A DNA stretch of 64,000 nucleotides, from the NCBI GenBank assembly GCA_018340375.1, contig JAFFJZ010000004.1, forward strand, positions 49,082,001 through 49,146,000, given 5' to 3'. Position numbers and translations under genes: made by a program. The notes below the pieces were generated by a model. It was not told where the DNA came from. It saw only the letters and a list, made by a program, of their open reading frames with translations, and did no database searches. Below are positions 12,493 through 23,235 of the stretch, one piece after another. How positions within the stretch are numbered: position 1 is the stretch's first letter; every line of letters starts with the position of its first letter. Source of the DNA: Gonatopus flavifemur. Taxonomy: Eukaryota; Arthropoda; Insecta; Hymenoptera; Dryinidae.

Positions 12493-12995
12493 ATATAATC
12501 GGTTGTGAAATTTAATTATTCGCAAAAGATAATTGATCATTTATTAAAGAAACGAAAAAAAGCGTGTCTATCTTCGAGCAGCACCGAACCCGTTCAAGAA
12601 CCATCTCCTTTGCCATCAGGCTATGGGCTCCGTATAATATTACCTTTATCAAGTATTGCAGCAAGAAAAAGGGGAAAGTCGTGTTTAGGATAATAACACA
12701 TCAATTTAAATGCTCAACTCTAATTATTCAGTACATTGGAAATTAATTAAATACAGTACAATTAATCAAATATTCATTCTCATTATTGTGATATTCCATT
12801 TGATAATCAATGTTAATTGGATCATTCGTATTGGAACATCATACTGATTTACGGAAAAATATTCGATTGGAAAAAATTATGAAATTTACCGTAGGATATT
12901 TATCATAGATTCCTAATCTATCTGAAAATATTTCAATGATGATGTCACTAACAATTTCTGGGAAATGATATTCCATTCACGATCTAGGATAATTA

Positions 12996-13497
12996 CCCGA
13001 AGAGAACATGAAGCTTCAACGAACGTTCAGATTAGATCTGTATAGATCGGATCGAAGGTTCACGAAAGCTAACTTTTAGATTCACAAACGTTTGTCAAAG
13101 GTACTATGAACGTTGGGTATCCGCCTTAAAATACCTTCAGGGAACAAAGATGGAACGTTCATTGAAGGTTCGTCGAAGGTTCGAGGAAGCTTCACAAAAA
13201 TATCTATACTTAGATTAATTTATAATAATTTATGTTTATTAATTAATTTATTTTTCATATAAATTGATCAAAATTAATATAAGTATAGATATTTTTGTGA
13301 AGCTTCGTCGAACCTTCGATGAACCTTCAGCGAACGTTCCATCCATGTTTCCTGCACGTATTTCGAGGCGGGCATTTCGACGTCCGTAGAACCTTTGTAA
13401 AACGTTTGTGAATCTGAAAGTTAGCTCCAATGAACCTTCGGCCTGATCTATACCCATCTGACCTGAACGTTCGCTGAAGCTTCATGTTCTCTTCGGG
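12996..13497. mobile_element. Long-TIR MITE, 502 bp, TA-flanked
   Basis: Two arms of roughly 200 bp face each other around an AT-rich centre near 13245: CCCGAAGAGAACATGAAGCT at 12996 and its complement ending at 13497. Arm words include GAACGTTC, GAAGGTTCG and AAATATCTATACTTA. TA sits on both sides (12994-12995 and 13498-13499), which suggests a Tc1/mariner-type parent. No open frame exists inside. Confidence 0.85.
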
Positions 13498-14230
13498 TAT
13501 TAGAAATGTGTAGAAATTAGAAAATTTCCATAGAATACATATAGGGTCTCTTGAAAACTGTATAATCAGTCATAAAAATGACCAAAAATCTTATAAAGTT
13601 TATGTAAAATAGAGAATGATTTAAAACTCATTCACTGATATTAGATTCAATTCAATTGAATAATGAAATACATCAGATCCATATTTCACATCATATATCA
13701 CATCACAATTATAAATATTTTTATTCTATTTCAATTTTTCATTATCATTGATATTGTAATTCATATCATCATGATAATATAATAATCAGCATCGGATTGG
13801 CTTTTTAATTGAAAAAACAAAAAAAAATATTGAAGGGCCCCGGGTGACCCTCGGCCGGGGCGCCGGGTAGGTCAGTTCAATACTGATTATAATAAAATTG
13901 TCATATCGTAAAGAAAAAGCAGTGATGCTTTTCTGTAAGTCAACCGCGTGGGTTTTAAACTTTTTCCGATCTTGCATGGAGTCAGCCGATTGTAAAAGAA
14001 ATAGAGAAGACAAAAATCGACGGATAGTTAGTTCTCTCTTGATTGTCCGAGCCTACTCGAAGTGAAACGAATGCTTCCGATTCACATGAATACGGGTTTC
14101 GTTGTGTACGTGCGTCCGGCTGCAATGGTAGGGATAGAGAGCTGGAGAGATGGTGCGATGGAGAGGGTAAAACTTGGCGATTCTCTTGAATCTGGCATCA
14201 CTGTGTGTGAGTATAAATAATTGAATGTGT
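13498..14230. other. No gene recognised; contains a short GC-rich patch
   Basis: 13835-13870 is a sharply GC-rich patch (GGGCCCCGGGTGACC, CGGCCGGGGCGCCGGG) in AT-rich DNA. 14040-14215 is less AT-rich than its surroundings and ends in GTGTGTGAGTATAAATAA, which contains a plausible 5' splice site, but no exon can be supported. Confidence 0.4.
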
Positions 14231-14231
14231 T

Positions 14232-15058
14232 ATATACATGGGAGGGGATTCCCATTTAGTTAGTGCGCTTAACTCAGGTGACGCTGGATATCGTTCACGA
14301 GATTATTCATTGGAGTTTATGCCAGCGTTGCTAGTATTCCCTAGAAAAATCTTCAGCATCTGATGATTGGTTATTTTTTGTACAACCGGCCAATCATATT
14401 TTCAATTTGGGAAGGAATGACCAATGCCAAAAAATCTGAAGATTTTTCTAGGCAATACTGGCATGACTGCATCCAGGGGGCATAAACCAGTGATGCCACT
14501 GGATGCTTCCGATTGCAGGCAGGGGCTAACCCCTTGGGGAAGAATACTGGATTCCCATTGGCTGAATCATGGCCCCTGCGGCTAAAAGCTCTCGCAATCG
14601 GGAGTATCCAGTATTCCCTAGAAAAATCTTCAGATTTTTTGGCATTGGTCATTTCTTTTCAAATTGAAAATATGATTGGCCGGTTCTACGAGAAATAACC
14701 AATCATCAGATGCTGAAAATTTTTCTAGGGAATACTGGCAGCGCTGCCTGGACGTACCGAAGTTCGATGGCCAGAAATGAAAATGTCCTGACAAGTCAAT
14801 AGTCCGAAATTCGTTGATTGGTCCATTTTTAGTAACCTACTAAGAACTCCCTAGGAATTGACCAATCATTGAATTTTGGGCTATTGGCTTTTCGAGACAT
14901 TAAACTTCGGGATATCGCGCTTTCGGGACATTGCACCGTTACCCCGTTGAGGACAGTAGACCAGGGGGCATAAACTCAAATGGATAATCTTGAGAACAAT
15001 ATTCAGCGCCACCTGAGTTAGGCGCAGGAACTAAATAGGAATCCCCTCCCATGTATAT
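14232..15058. mobile_element. Composite inverted-repeat element with a nested palindrome
   Basis: The outer ends share ATACATGGGAGGGGATTCC and AACTCAGGTG-CGCTG, about 55 bp on each side. Inside, 14332-14745 is a second inverted repeat built from TTCCCTAGAAAAATCTTCAG and GATGATTGGTTATTT arms, and GGCCAATCATATTTTCAA occurs in both orientations. The centre (14500-14590, TTCCGATTGCAGGCAG) recurs diverged at 39783-39890. Non-coding throughout. Confidence 0.75.
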
Positions 15059-15086
15059 GATACCAGAGATTAGTTGAAGAGATTGC

Positions 15087-15260
15087 TAACGAGATATGAA
15101 AACCATAGTCCAGTTTCTGATTGGCAATATCACGTTTTTCGTTTATCTCTTCATGCTAGGTGGCTTAGAAGAAAAATTCAACCAATCATATATTTTTCTT
15201 CAAAAGAAAAGAACGTGATACGGACCATGATTTTAATATTGCGTTTGCAATCTCTGCTAT
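15087..15260. mobile_element. Hairpin element, ~174 bp
   Basis: GAGATTGCTAACG...AAACCATAGTCC on the left pairs with GGACCATGATTTTAATATTG and GCAATCTC on the right, with AACGTGAT-type words in the arms. Divergence between the arms is about 15 percent. Confidence 0.6.
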
Positions 15261-15521
15261 TCATCTCTGCTCACATGGGCATTTTCTGGACTGATTTCAG
15301 CGGTCCCAAGGGGAAAGGCACTTGAACTAATTTTACATCAATGCCTCAATACTGTTTCAAAAACTTTGATGATTTGTTGAGCATTTGTGTTAGTGCATTC
15401 ATATGAAATTAGTTCCAGTACCCTTCCACTTGCCGGCGCTGAAGTGTATTCTAAGAATTCTCGTATTGAGTTCATTCCCCCTGGACATACGCCCGCCATG
15501 GGCTCGAGCAGCCTATGTATA

Positions 15522-16011
15522 CAGGGTGGTCCATTGGAAGTGATATAGTCAAATATCTCGGAAACTAGTGGAGATGGAAAAAAATGTTCCGGATAAAAAT
15601 TTTAGGGTTCCAAGAGGGAAGTATGATGCCGACCTTGAGAAATCCCTCAGAGGTCATTTTGAAGGTCATTTAGGGGTCAAGATGGTTTTTTCAAATCGGA
15701 CCCCCATTTTTTTATCATGGCATGGGGAAGATGGTTCCAAATCCTTTACGAAACACTGGTCATGGACCCCTTCTCGCTCATTGGGGTGCAAGGTATGGAC
15801 CGTCGAAGTTATTGAAGACCTACTGTTAGCGCTACCCAGGAACAACGACGTGGACGTGGTAGTTCTCTGTTCCCTCGTAAGTCCCTCTGCCTCTCACATG
15901 GAGGGTGCTTGATGCTGTGACAATAATTGCTCGAAGTTACCCCCTTCTGCCTGGATACATAATCCTGGTATGTTGGCACAAACAGTGCGGATGTGATCGA
16001 TCATGTCCTCC
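15522..16011 (-). pseudogene. Truncated 3' end of a DUF4817/Tc3-like transposon (copy 1)
   Basis: The terminus CAGGGTGGTCCATT at 15522, preceded by TA, matches the end at 50036 in inverted orientation. About 490 bp are collinear with 49490-50036 at roughly 90 percent identity. On the minus strand the inner part encodes the C-terminus of the transposase (IRTVCANIP, then LCIQAEGGNFEQLL), with about 47 bp missing between these two blocks. Homology stops at 16011 after GTCCTCC, so the rest of the gene is absent. It belongs to the IS630-Tc1-mariner group. Confidence 0.82.
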
Positions 16012-16289
16012 CTCATTTACAAAAAAACTTCCAAATTTTTTTGGTAAATCTACAAAGGAATTTTTTACAGTGTAACTCTCTTTGGTGAATTCTCTGGGAG
16101 CTCGAAGGATTTTTGTATCCGTCCGAATGTGCATCCGAATCCACGTTATGTGGTATGGTCAATACTTCCAATGTTTCCAGCAACCTTTCAACAATTTTTG
16201 AGAGTCGATACTCATTCATAACCCTCATTGAATCAAATGGAATAATTAATTCGATTTGAAACGCAATAATCGTAATGAATCGTACACAT

Positions 16290-16470
16290 TACTGCCAACC
16301 ATAATAAGCAGAGACTCAGTGTTCCCGTTTGTTTATGTTTACGTTTTTTTTTCGAATGAAATTAACTCTAATCTGCATTGAAATCAGTCCCGATCTCCGG
16401 AGAAAAGCGATGAACAAGAATACATAAACAAACAGAAACATCGAATTTCTGTTTATTATGGTTGGTTATG
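16290..16470. mobile_element. Short inverted-repeat element
   Basis: CCAACCATAATAAGCAGA near 16297 and its complement TCTGTTTATTATGGTTGG near 16448 form about 20-bp ends, followed by TGTTTATGT-type arms. It abuts the transposase fragment that follows and may be its 5' terminus. Confidence 0.55.
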
Positions 16471-16599
16471 TGGATGATTACGGAAATACGTGATCATTTC
16501 AACACTGGTTCTAAACTGAGACCACAATCGTTCTTCTCCTTTGCATATTCAATCATCTACATTTATCAATTTATTCCATTCGATTCAATCGAAGAAATT

Positions 16600-16929
16600 A
16601 ATCACTATCCACCCTCTGAAATTATTGATATGATGCTTGTGCTTGGCTCATGTCACAATAATTACAACGAAGCCGCAAGAGTTTACCAGGATCGGTATGT
16701 CAATCGCCGCATCGCACACCCCACGACCATCCGTCGACTCGAATTGGGAGCTCGACGAGGAGTATTGCAACGAGATCTAAGACATCACCGGTACGATGAG
16801 AATGATATCCGTGCACTCACCATATTGGGACTTATCCACTTGGACCCTCATGTTAGTAGCAGATCGTTGGCACGAATAACTGGTATACCCCGGACTACTG
16901 TTTTGAGAATCTTGAAGCATGTCGAATGA
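16600..16929 (+). pseudogene. N-terminal half of a DUF4817 (Tc3-like) transposase
   Basis: The frame reads PPSEIIDMMLVLGSCHNNYN, EAARVYQDRYVNRR, HPTTIRRLE and later HVSSRSLARITGIPRTTVL, the two helix-turn-helix blocks that open this insect transposase family. It ends at a TGA (16927-16929) exactly where the 1-kb palindrome begins. The DDE catalytic half is missing here. The complementary C-terminal half of the same family lies at 48898-49623. The upstream ATG at 16462 is in frame, but its first 45 codons look unrelated. Confidence 0.75.
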
Positions 16930-17953
16930 TTTTTAAAAAAACACCTTCGTTTTGAAAAAATATATGAAAGGGAGTAGAACAAGAAATAGATTCATCCATT
17001 TCACATGCTAAAAACGTCTCTAAGTGATTTGAAACCAAATCCGCTGGGTGGTTTTTATCATTATTCGGAACAGGGCCGACCTTTGACCGCGCGAGGTTCG
17101 ATTGCCAATATTTTTTTCGGGCTCTTGAGTATAGATAAAGTGCCACTGTATGAACAAAAAGAACGTAATATTCCCAAACTAGGTATAGAAAAACAATTCA
17201 GACATAAATTATATATAACTTATATATAAACTGTATGAAATTGTATACAAATTATATGATTTTGAAAATTTCTTCTGTCAGACAGTGTGGGAGCCTCTTC
17301 AACGCGGGGACTGAGTTGATGAAAACAATTCAATCAGCTTAAAGCCAGTAATGTTTTGGATTAGCATCGATGTGGACAACTTGGCACGGCCGATGAAGAT
17401 TTGTAAAATTATATCATTACAATTTTTTGTTTAACGCTCTACAGGAATTCATTTGTATATAATTAAGACTAAAAACTTCTACTATCGATCACGCCAAGTT
17501 GTCCACATCGATGCTAATTCAAAACATCACTGGCTTTCAGCTGATTGAATTGTTTTCATCAACTCAGTCCCCGCGTTGAAGAGGCTTCCACACTGTCTGA
17601 AAGAAGAAATTTTCAAAATCATATAATTTGTATATAATTCCATACAGTTTATATATAAGTTATGTATAATTCATGTCTGAATTGTTTTTCTATACCTAGT
17701 TTGGGAATATTACGTTTTTTTTTCTTCATCCAGTGGCACTTTGTCTATACTCAAGAGCCCGAAAAAAATATTGGCAATCGAACCTCGCGCGGTTAAAGGT
17801 CGGCCCTGTTCCGAATAATGATAAAAACCAACCAGCGGATTTGGTTTCAAATCACTTAGAGACGTTTCTAGCATGTGAAATGGATAAATCTATTTCTTGT
17901 TCTATTCCGTTTTATATATTTGTTCAAAACGAAGGTGTTTTTTCAAAAATCAT
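16928..17953. repeat. 1.03-kb fold-back palindrome with ~455-bp arms
   Basis: The left arm (16928-17382) and right arm (about 17497-17953) are inverted copies at an estimated 93-95 percent identity, separated by about 115 bp. Both begin ATGATTTTT and include ACACCTTCGTTTTGAA, AACAGGGCCGACC, CACTGTCTG and TCAACGCGGGGACTGAG. An open frame of about 65 codons is present in both arms (minus strand in the left, plus strand in the right, GPVPNNDKN core) but lacks an ATG in either arm. Likely a fold-back element; no transposase is inside. Confidence 0.9.
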
Positions 17954-19076
17954 GCACCACTTTGAATGCTCTTCTTTTGTACTTCTCATACCATTTAGAA
18001 AAATCTTCAAATATTATTTGGTTAACCAAATGTCCTTGGTAGCGCATATTGATTTCACATCTTCTTTTTTTAATATTATATTTGTTATGTCAAGTAATCT
18101 TTCGGAAAGAGTGAAGTATTTTTTTCAAGGATTTCTTTCCAAGTGTATGGTGAAACGTATAATTTGTACTTTTTCAGAATTTTTAGGGGTTTTTGTCAGA
18201 CATTTGTATGTTTTGTGGGATTCGACTTCATGTTTTAATATTTTATTTCTTGGGGGTGTTCATGTACTTGGCGTTATTTTTTTACTTTTTTGAAGTTTTT
18301 TGTGAGGATTTCACTTCTTTTTCTGGATATACTTTACATTGAAAATAAATAGGAACCAAATATACTGATTTCAAGTTCATTAGCAATTATATGAATGAAG
18401 AAAATATCCTCAGACGATTTCTGTAATATAAGAAACCATAAGTTTCCATCACTCATCTCATCATTGAACTGTGATAAATCATCGGAATGAAGAATGAAGA
18501 ACGAGAGGGAAGAAAAGCGGATCTCCATAAACATACATATAAACCATGAAAATTCCGAAAAGTGAAAATTAGTTGACCGATAATTTGGGGCTAAAAGCAG
18601 CTCACAGCGCTCAAAGCAGCTTATAGCGCTCGAGGCAACTGATGATTTCAAACAGTTTATGAAAATAAGCGAGAAACAAACGAGGATTCAAACATACTCA
18701 CTATTAATTGGATCGCTCAAACATGTATTGTATAAAAATTTCCACTATTTTCAAAACATCATTGTGAAGAAATACATACAAAATAGAACTGACAGACAGA
18801 GAAAATTTGCATACACTATGTTCCAGGCATCCAACAGAGATTTTCCGACTAGATAAAATCTGTACTATTTGGAATGAAACCAAAAACAGCCCCCCCAACA
18901 AGAATTTTTTTATAACTCTTTCAGATTCCAAAACCTATCTCAAAGCAATGTGACATATTCATTATGCAACAAGACGATACGTACTAGAGATTTCTAAATC
19001 ATCCATTCCATGCTATTGATTACCAATTTAATACAAAATTTCCATAAGACCACCTATATGACATTGATAGTGGTGG
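17954..19076. other. No gene recognised
   Basis: AT-rich sequence. A plus-strand frame runs out of the palindrome's right arm to 18293, but its non-repeat part is low complexity and hydrophobic without motif. 18590-18650 has a minor tandem of AGCGCTC-centred words. Confidence 0.45.
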
Positions 19077-19250
19077 TAGAAGACGTAGAGGTCTATGGTA
19101 TATTTGCTCCGTTTTTGTGTTTCCTTATATATCTGTGATACTACTCAAGCAATCCGATAACAACTTTTGTGAAAGAGAGTATCAGGCCAATGAGGAAAGA
19201 CAAACGAAGCAAAAATACCACTCCATTCGTACGTCGTCTACCACCACTAT
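19077..19250. mobile_element. MITE, 174 bp
   Basis: The ends ATAGTGGTGGTAGAAGACGT and the complement of ACGTCGTCTACCACCACTAT are inverted repeats of about 20 bp. The interior is non-coding and shares words (TATGGTATATTTGCTC) with the larger repeat unit to its right. Confidence 0.7.
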
Positions 19251-19259
19251 CCATTTCAT

Positions 19260-19857
19260 TTAGGTAATTTCTTAGGCAATTTTGTATTGAATGGATGAAC
19301 TACAGATGATAAAGTGGATTCAATTGATAATGCATGGCATCGAATGGATGATTAAAGATTATGTAATAAATCAATAACTGAATCATCGCTTATAATCAGA
19401 AAGTGGAATTCATCAAAAAACCCCAACGCAGTATAAAAAGTTTTTAGAAAGTGAAGTGGATGATAAAACCCAATGAGATGTTAAAATTTTGACCAACGGT
19501 AGGAGTTGAGGTTGGTCTCCAGGTACTTTAGTTATATTGGAGTATATCAAATATTGTTTCAATAAGAACTATGAACAGAGCGATTTTTTCAAAGGCAAAA
19601 ATGCAGTAAATATGCCATAGATTCTTACAACATGCTGGGCTTTTAGTTTTTCGGAGTAGAATCATAGGTTACTGCAGACGAAGTAAAAATGAAGCATATG
19701 TATCACAAATTTGTATGCTAGCTATCTTCACTATCAATTTCATTTGATTGCCTCATAGTCGAATGAAGAAAAGGGAAAAGCGGAATGGATAAATCACACG
19801 TCCGATACAGACATCAGTTTTAGGCAATTTAGTATTAAATGAATGAACTTGTGATGT
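19260..19857. repeat. Repeat unit copy A (~545 bp)
   Basis: 19296-19797 matches 21566-22062 in direct orientation over about 500 bp at close to 90 percent identity (for example AACTATGAACAGAGCGATTT and ACAACATGCTGGGCTTTTAG). The unit start (AGGCAATTT-GTATT-AATG-ATGAAC) recurs at 19815, so a tandem array was present before the 1.7-kb segment interrupted it. Confidence 0.85.
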
Positions 19858-19873
19858 AACAAATCATCACAAA

Positions 19874-21561
19874 AGAGTCGCGGGATGGCACCGCGCACGA
19901 TCCCTATCGATCGTGATCGCAAACTTTCATAACGAGTTAATTCACTCGAAAGAACATAGCTGCCGCTCGCTTACACGAGAATCGGGAACACATCTCCTCT
20001 CCCTCGCTATTTCTGTCCTCCTCTAATCCCTGCCCTTCTTCCATTTGTTGAGGTTTCCCGTCCCCAAGGAGGCAGCGCCACCTATGCCACAGATGCGTGG
20101 TAGGATTGGTTCAACGCCAGAAGGCGATATCAACGCCATCTCGGCCGTTCCAAAATCGACAACCCCCAGGAGACTGGAAATCCCTCGTGGGCAACACCAT
20201 CTCTCTCCTACCCTGGGCTAGAGAGAGAGAGTAAGATGAGTCGTCTCCGAGGATGCCACCCCGTTCCTGGACCGGCGGAACAACAGCAGAGGCCAACCCG
20301 ACCACGCTGTACCCCTTCTCCCGGCCCCACCGAAGGAGAGAAAAAGACATAAACACCCGCACCCAGAAGATCTCCCCAACGCACATGCGCACACTCACCC
20401 AACGAGTAGTAAGAAGCCACCACCATCCGAGCGCGCAAAACGAGCTCGAGAGTGCGCTCCAACGGAAAGTCACCGACGGGGTTTCGTATATGATTTTGTG
20501 AGCTCACCCGTCGGTGAAGAAGAAGGAAGTGGCCATGTTGCCTGTCACTTCTTGTGTAACTGAGCCACAGCAACGTTCCAAGGCAGCCCTATCCGACTCT
20601 CTGACCAAACTATAGCAAACGAGGTATTTTTACTGTCGCCAAAAACATTAGACCAGTAGATAGCGTTGGCTGTACTGGTGGGCTGTTCCTCCTAATTTGA
20701 TTGGATGATTGAGCGATAGGTATATTTTATGCAGCCCACCAGTACACTTAGCGCTGCGCTGCGGATTAATTCAAATGGCGACAGTTAGAAACCTCAGAAG
20801 TGGGGGAGTCGGATAGGGCTGTTCCAAGGATATTCTCGTGCTGCTAAATTTTGGATACGGTGAGTGTGCTGTGTCATCGGGGTCCGATTTCAATTAGAAT
20901 TTTCTTCCTCGTTTCTGTGGAGCAAGTTCACCGGTGTTAAGTGCTCGTGCGGTGTTTCCTCCGCGGGATTTATGTGGTAACAATAGTGTCGTTCACGTGG
21001 CCTCCTCCACGTGTTCCTCTTTCTACATTTTCCCTTCCTGACCTTCCGTGTTTCGATATCGAGTCACCCCCTTCGCCCGTGGTTGTCCTCCCCCGATTGA
21101 ATTGTATGGTCGCGGTTTCCCTATATTTCCCTTTGTTTTGATTTATGTAAACGGCATAGTCCGTCAATAGATGTTCCCTCGTGGCCGCGCCCTCCGTCTT
21201 TTCTTGCTATTCCCCGTGTTCCCCGGATTCATTTGACGTACACGAATTGTTCATGAATATCTTTGGTCCACGACGAAGTCGTAGGGCAATTGTAACGTTC
21301 AACTCGCTTAAGTGAAATATAAGTGTAGTAACACGTGTTTAATCTAATTTCAGCGTTAGTGATTTTCATTAACTAGAATCAACCCACCCCCTTTCCCTGA
21401 GCTTATTCCTTTTCCCTTGACCCCTCAAAATTGTCCTGAGCAAGTTACTTGTTCTCTTTCAATATTTTGCAGGTCCCGCTGTTACAAATAAATATCCACG
21501 ACAGGAGTCGTGGAGACGCTCAATGACCCAAGCGCCTTCGTGCATGGATTCTGGGTATATC
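19874..21561. mobile_element. 1.7-kb GC-rich insertion of unknown class with 9-bp flanking repeats
   Basis: The segment is flanked by CATCACAAA at 19865-19873 and 21562-21570 and splits a repeat unit whose two parts continue on either side. It starts AGTCGCGGGATGG after a short AGAG and ends CTGGGTATATC. No terminal inverted repeat, LTR pair or poly(A) tail is visible. It is much richer in GC than its surroundings and contains CT-rich stretches, CACGTG boxes, possible splice signals (GGTGAGTGTG near 20860; TTTTGCAGGT near 21470) and overlapping open frames at 20111-20573 without motifs. It could be a retroposed or captured host segment, or an unclassified transposon. Confidence 0.55.
20584..20821. 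mobile_element. hAT-type MITE, 238 bp, 8-bp target duplication
   Basis: TIRs start CAGCCCTATCCGACTC on both sides. TTCCAAGG flanks the element at 20576-20583 and 20822-20829, a perfect 8-bp duplication. CAG ends plus an 8-bp duplication are hAT hallmarks. ACTGTCGCCA is also shared by the arms. The element sits inside the 1.7-kb segment, so it arrived after that segment or with it. Confidence 0.92.
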
Positions 21562-22700
21562 CATCACAAACTACAGATTATAGAGTAGATTTAATTGATA
21601 ATGAATGGTATAAAATGGGTGGTTAAAGATTATGTAATAAATCAATAACTGAATCATTCCTTATAATCAGAAAGTGGAATTCATCAAAAACCCTCAACGC
21701 AATATAAAAAATTTTTAGAAAGTGAAGTCGACGACAAAACCCAATGGGACGTTGAAAGTTTGTCCAACGATAGAAGTGGTGGTTGGTCTCCAGTTACTTC
21801 TGTTACATTGAAGTATAAGTTTCAATAAGAACTATGAACAGAGCGATTTTTTCAAAGGCAAAAATGCAGTGAATATGCCACAGATTCTTACAACATGCTG
21901 GGCTTTTAGTTTTTTGGAGTGGAATCATAGGTTACTGGAGACAAAGCAGAAATGAAGCATATGTATCACAAATTTGTATGCTAGCTATCTTCACTATCAA
22001 TCTCATTTAGTGGCCTCATAGTCGAATAAAGAAAGGGCAAAAGCGCAGTGGATATATCACAGATCTATTTGACGCTGGTATCAGATTCTTTGCGTACTGT
22101 TTCAGGGGGATAAGAAAAGAACAAAATGAAGCGAATATACGATAGATCTGTATGTTAGCTACCATCACGATCAATTTCATTTATATTCAAGAATCCGATA
22201 ACAGCCCTCATCAAAGAAACCTACTGAATCTTGTACGATGTTCTAGTGGAAGTCAATGCAAAGATTCTCAACCAAATTTGGTTAGATCCAATGGACTGTT
22301 CCATTGGGAAATTTATTGAATCTTGTCTTATTGAAACCTGGACAATATTCTTACCAAATCCCATTCAGTTTCATTTGAGAAGTTTCCATGGATTTCTTTG
22401 ATTTCTTCAACCTGGAGGGTACCCAATGCAATGATCTATTATATATCCGCTGGGCTCCTGCCTTTTCTTCATTCGTCTATGAGGTCACCCATTGAGATTA
22501 ATAGTGGCGATAACTAGCATACAATTCCATGAGACGTCTGCTTCGTTTCGGCTTTGTTTCCATCTACCTGTAATTTACTCCAAGAAAGTGATAAGAATCT
22601 CAGGTGTTGTAAGGGTCTGTGGCATATTCTCTGGGCTTTTAAATTGAATAAATTCATTTTATAATAACCTTGATTAGTCCGTTTCTTACCATTGGTTATC
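21562..22700. repeat. Repeat unit copy B and an inverted relative
   Basis: 21566-22062 is the direct partner of copy A. Beyond it, 22060-22215 repeats the same kinds of words (AAATGAAGCGAATATACGA, ATCAATTTCATTTA). 22430-22650 carries them in inverse orientation (TCTGTGGCATATTCTCTGGG, ATAGTGGCGATAACTAGCAT), so the complex has both direct and inverted copies. Non-coding. Confidence 0.7.
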
Positions 22701-22785
22701 AATTATCACTCTGTACACTGTAATTCATTCATCCAATCCATACAAAATAATCTGTCAACACGTTATTTTTCATTCATTCATTATT

Positions 22786-22884
22786 CCCGTAGGGAAATTT
22801 ACTCCATTCTGAACCGAAATACTACATTCTTACTTCAATTTTTTGGAGTATTTTGGTTCAGAATGGAGTGAATTTCCCTACGGG
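22786..22884. mobile_element. Fold-back MITE, 99 bp
   Basis: Arms of about 40 bp, CCCGTAGGGAAATTTACTCC on the left and its near-exact complement on the right, around a 19-bp T-rich loop. TTA-like bases flank both ends. Confidence 0.88.
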
Positions 22885-23103
22885 TTAACAGTATTACTTG
22901 AAGATGAGTTTCGGAATAGTTCCCAATTAACCTCAAATGTAAAATAATATATCTGTATAGATCATTCTCATCTTATAAAAATGCTAAATCTATCAAAATA
23001 TGATGTAAAATTCAACCTATATAATAACCTGCAATTCATCCATCTGGTACTTGATATAATATATAATATATATCATATAACCTGTAAATTTATAGAATAA
23101 TTC

Positions 23104-23235
23104 ATGCAGGATCAAAGAACGGTCGAACAGGTGTAGGAATTGTAATGCATAAAAGAGTAGGAAATAGAATAGAAAATCATTTGCAACATAATGAACGTGT
23201 AATGGTTAGAATCAGAACAAAACCGGTAGACACAG
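23104..23235 (+). pseudogene. RTE-like LINE, 5' piece of the endonuclease
   Basis: The frame SKNGRTGVGIVMHKRVGNRI to RIRTKPVDT is the segment of the APE-type endonuclease just upstream of the part that resumes at 26865. The two parts join without loss if the 3.6-kb transposon and one copy of AGACACAG are removed. The codons around the junction then read KPVDTVIVQVYMPTSAY, a normal endonuclease sequence. The LINE is 5'-truncated near 23104. Confidence 0.88.

Noticed and set aside
14200..14230. Possible 5' splice site after a less AT-rich stretch, as a host-gene first exon
   Set aside because: No downstream exon or coding frame supports it, and transposon sequence begins immediately after.
17733..18293. 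186-codon open frame running out of the palindrome's right arm
   Set aside because: It starts at GTG, its first third is palindrome sequence and the rest is low-complexity hydrophobic with no motif. It is more likely a chance frame.
20111..20573. Overlapping 120-codon frames on the minus strand of the GC-rich segment
   Set aside because: Long frames are expected in GC-rich DNA. The translations have no domain and overlap one another.
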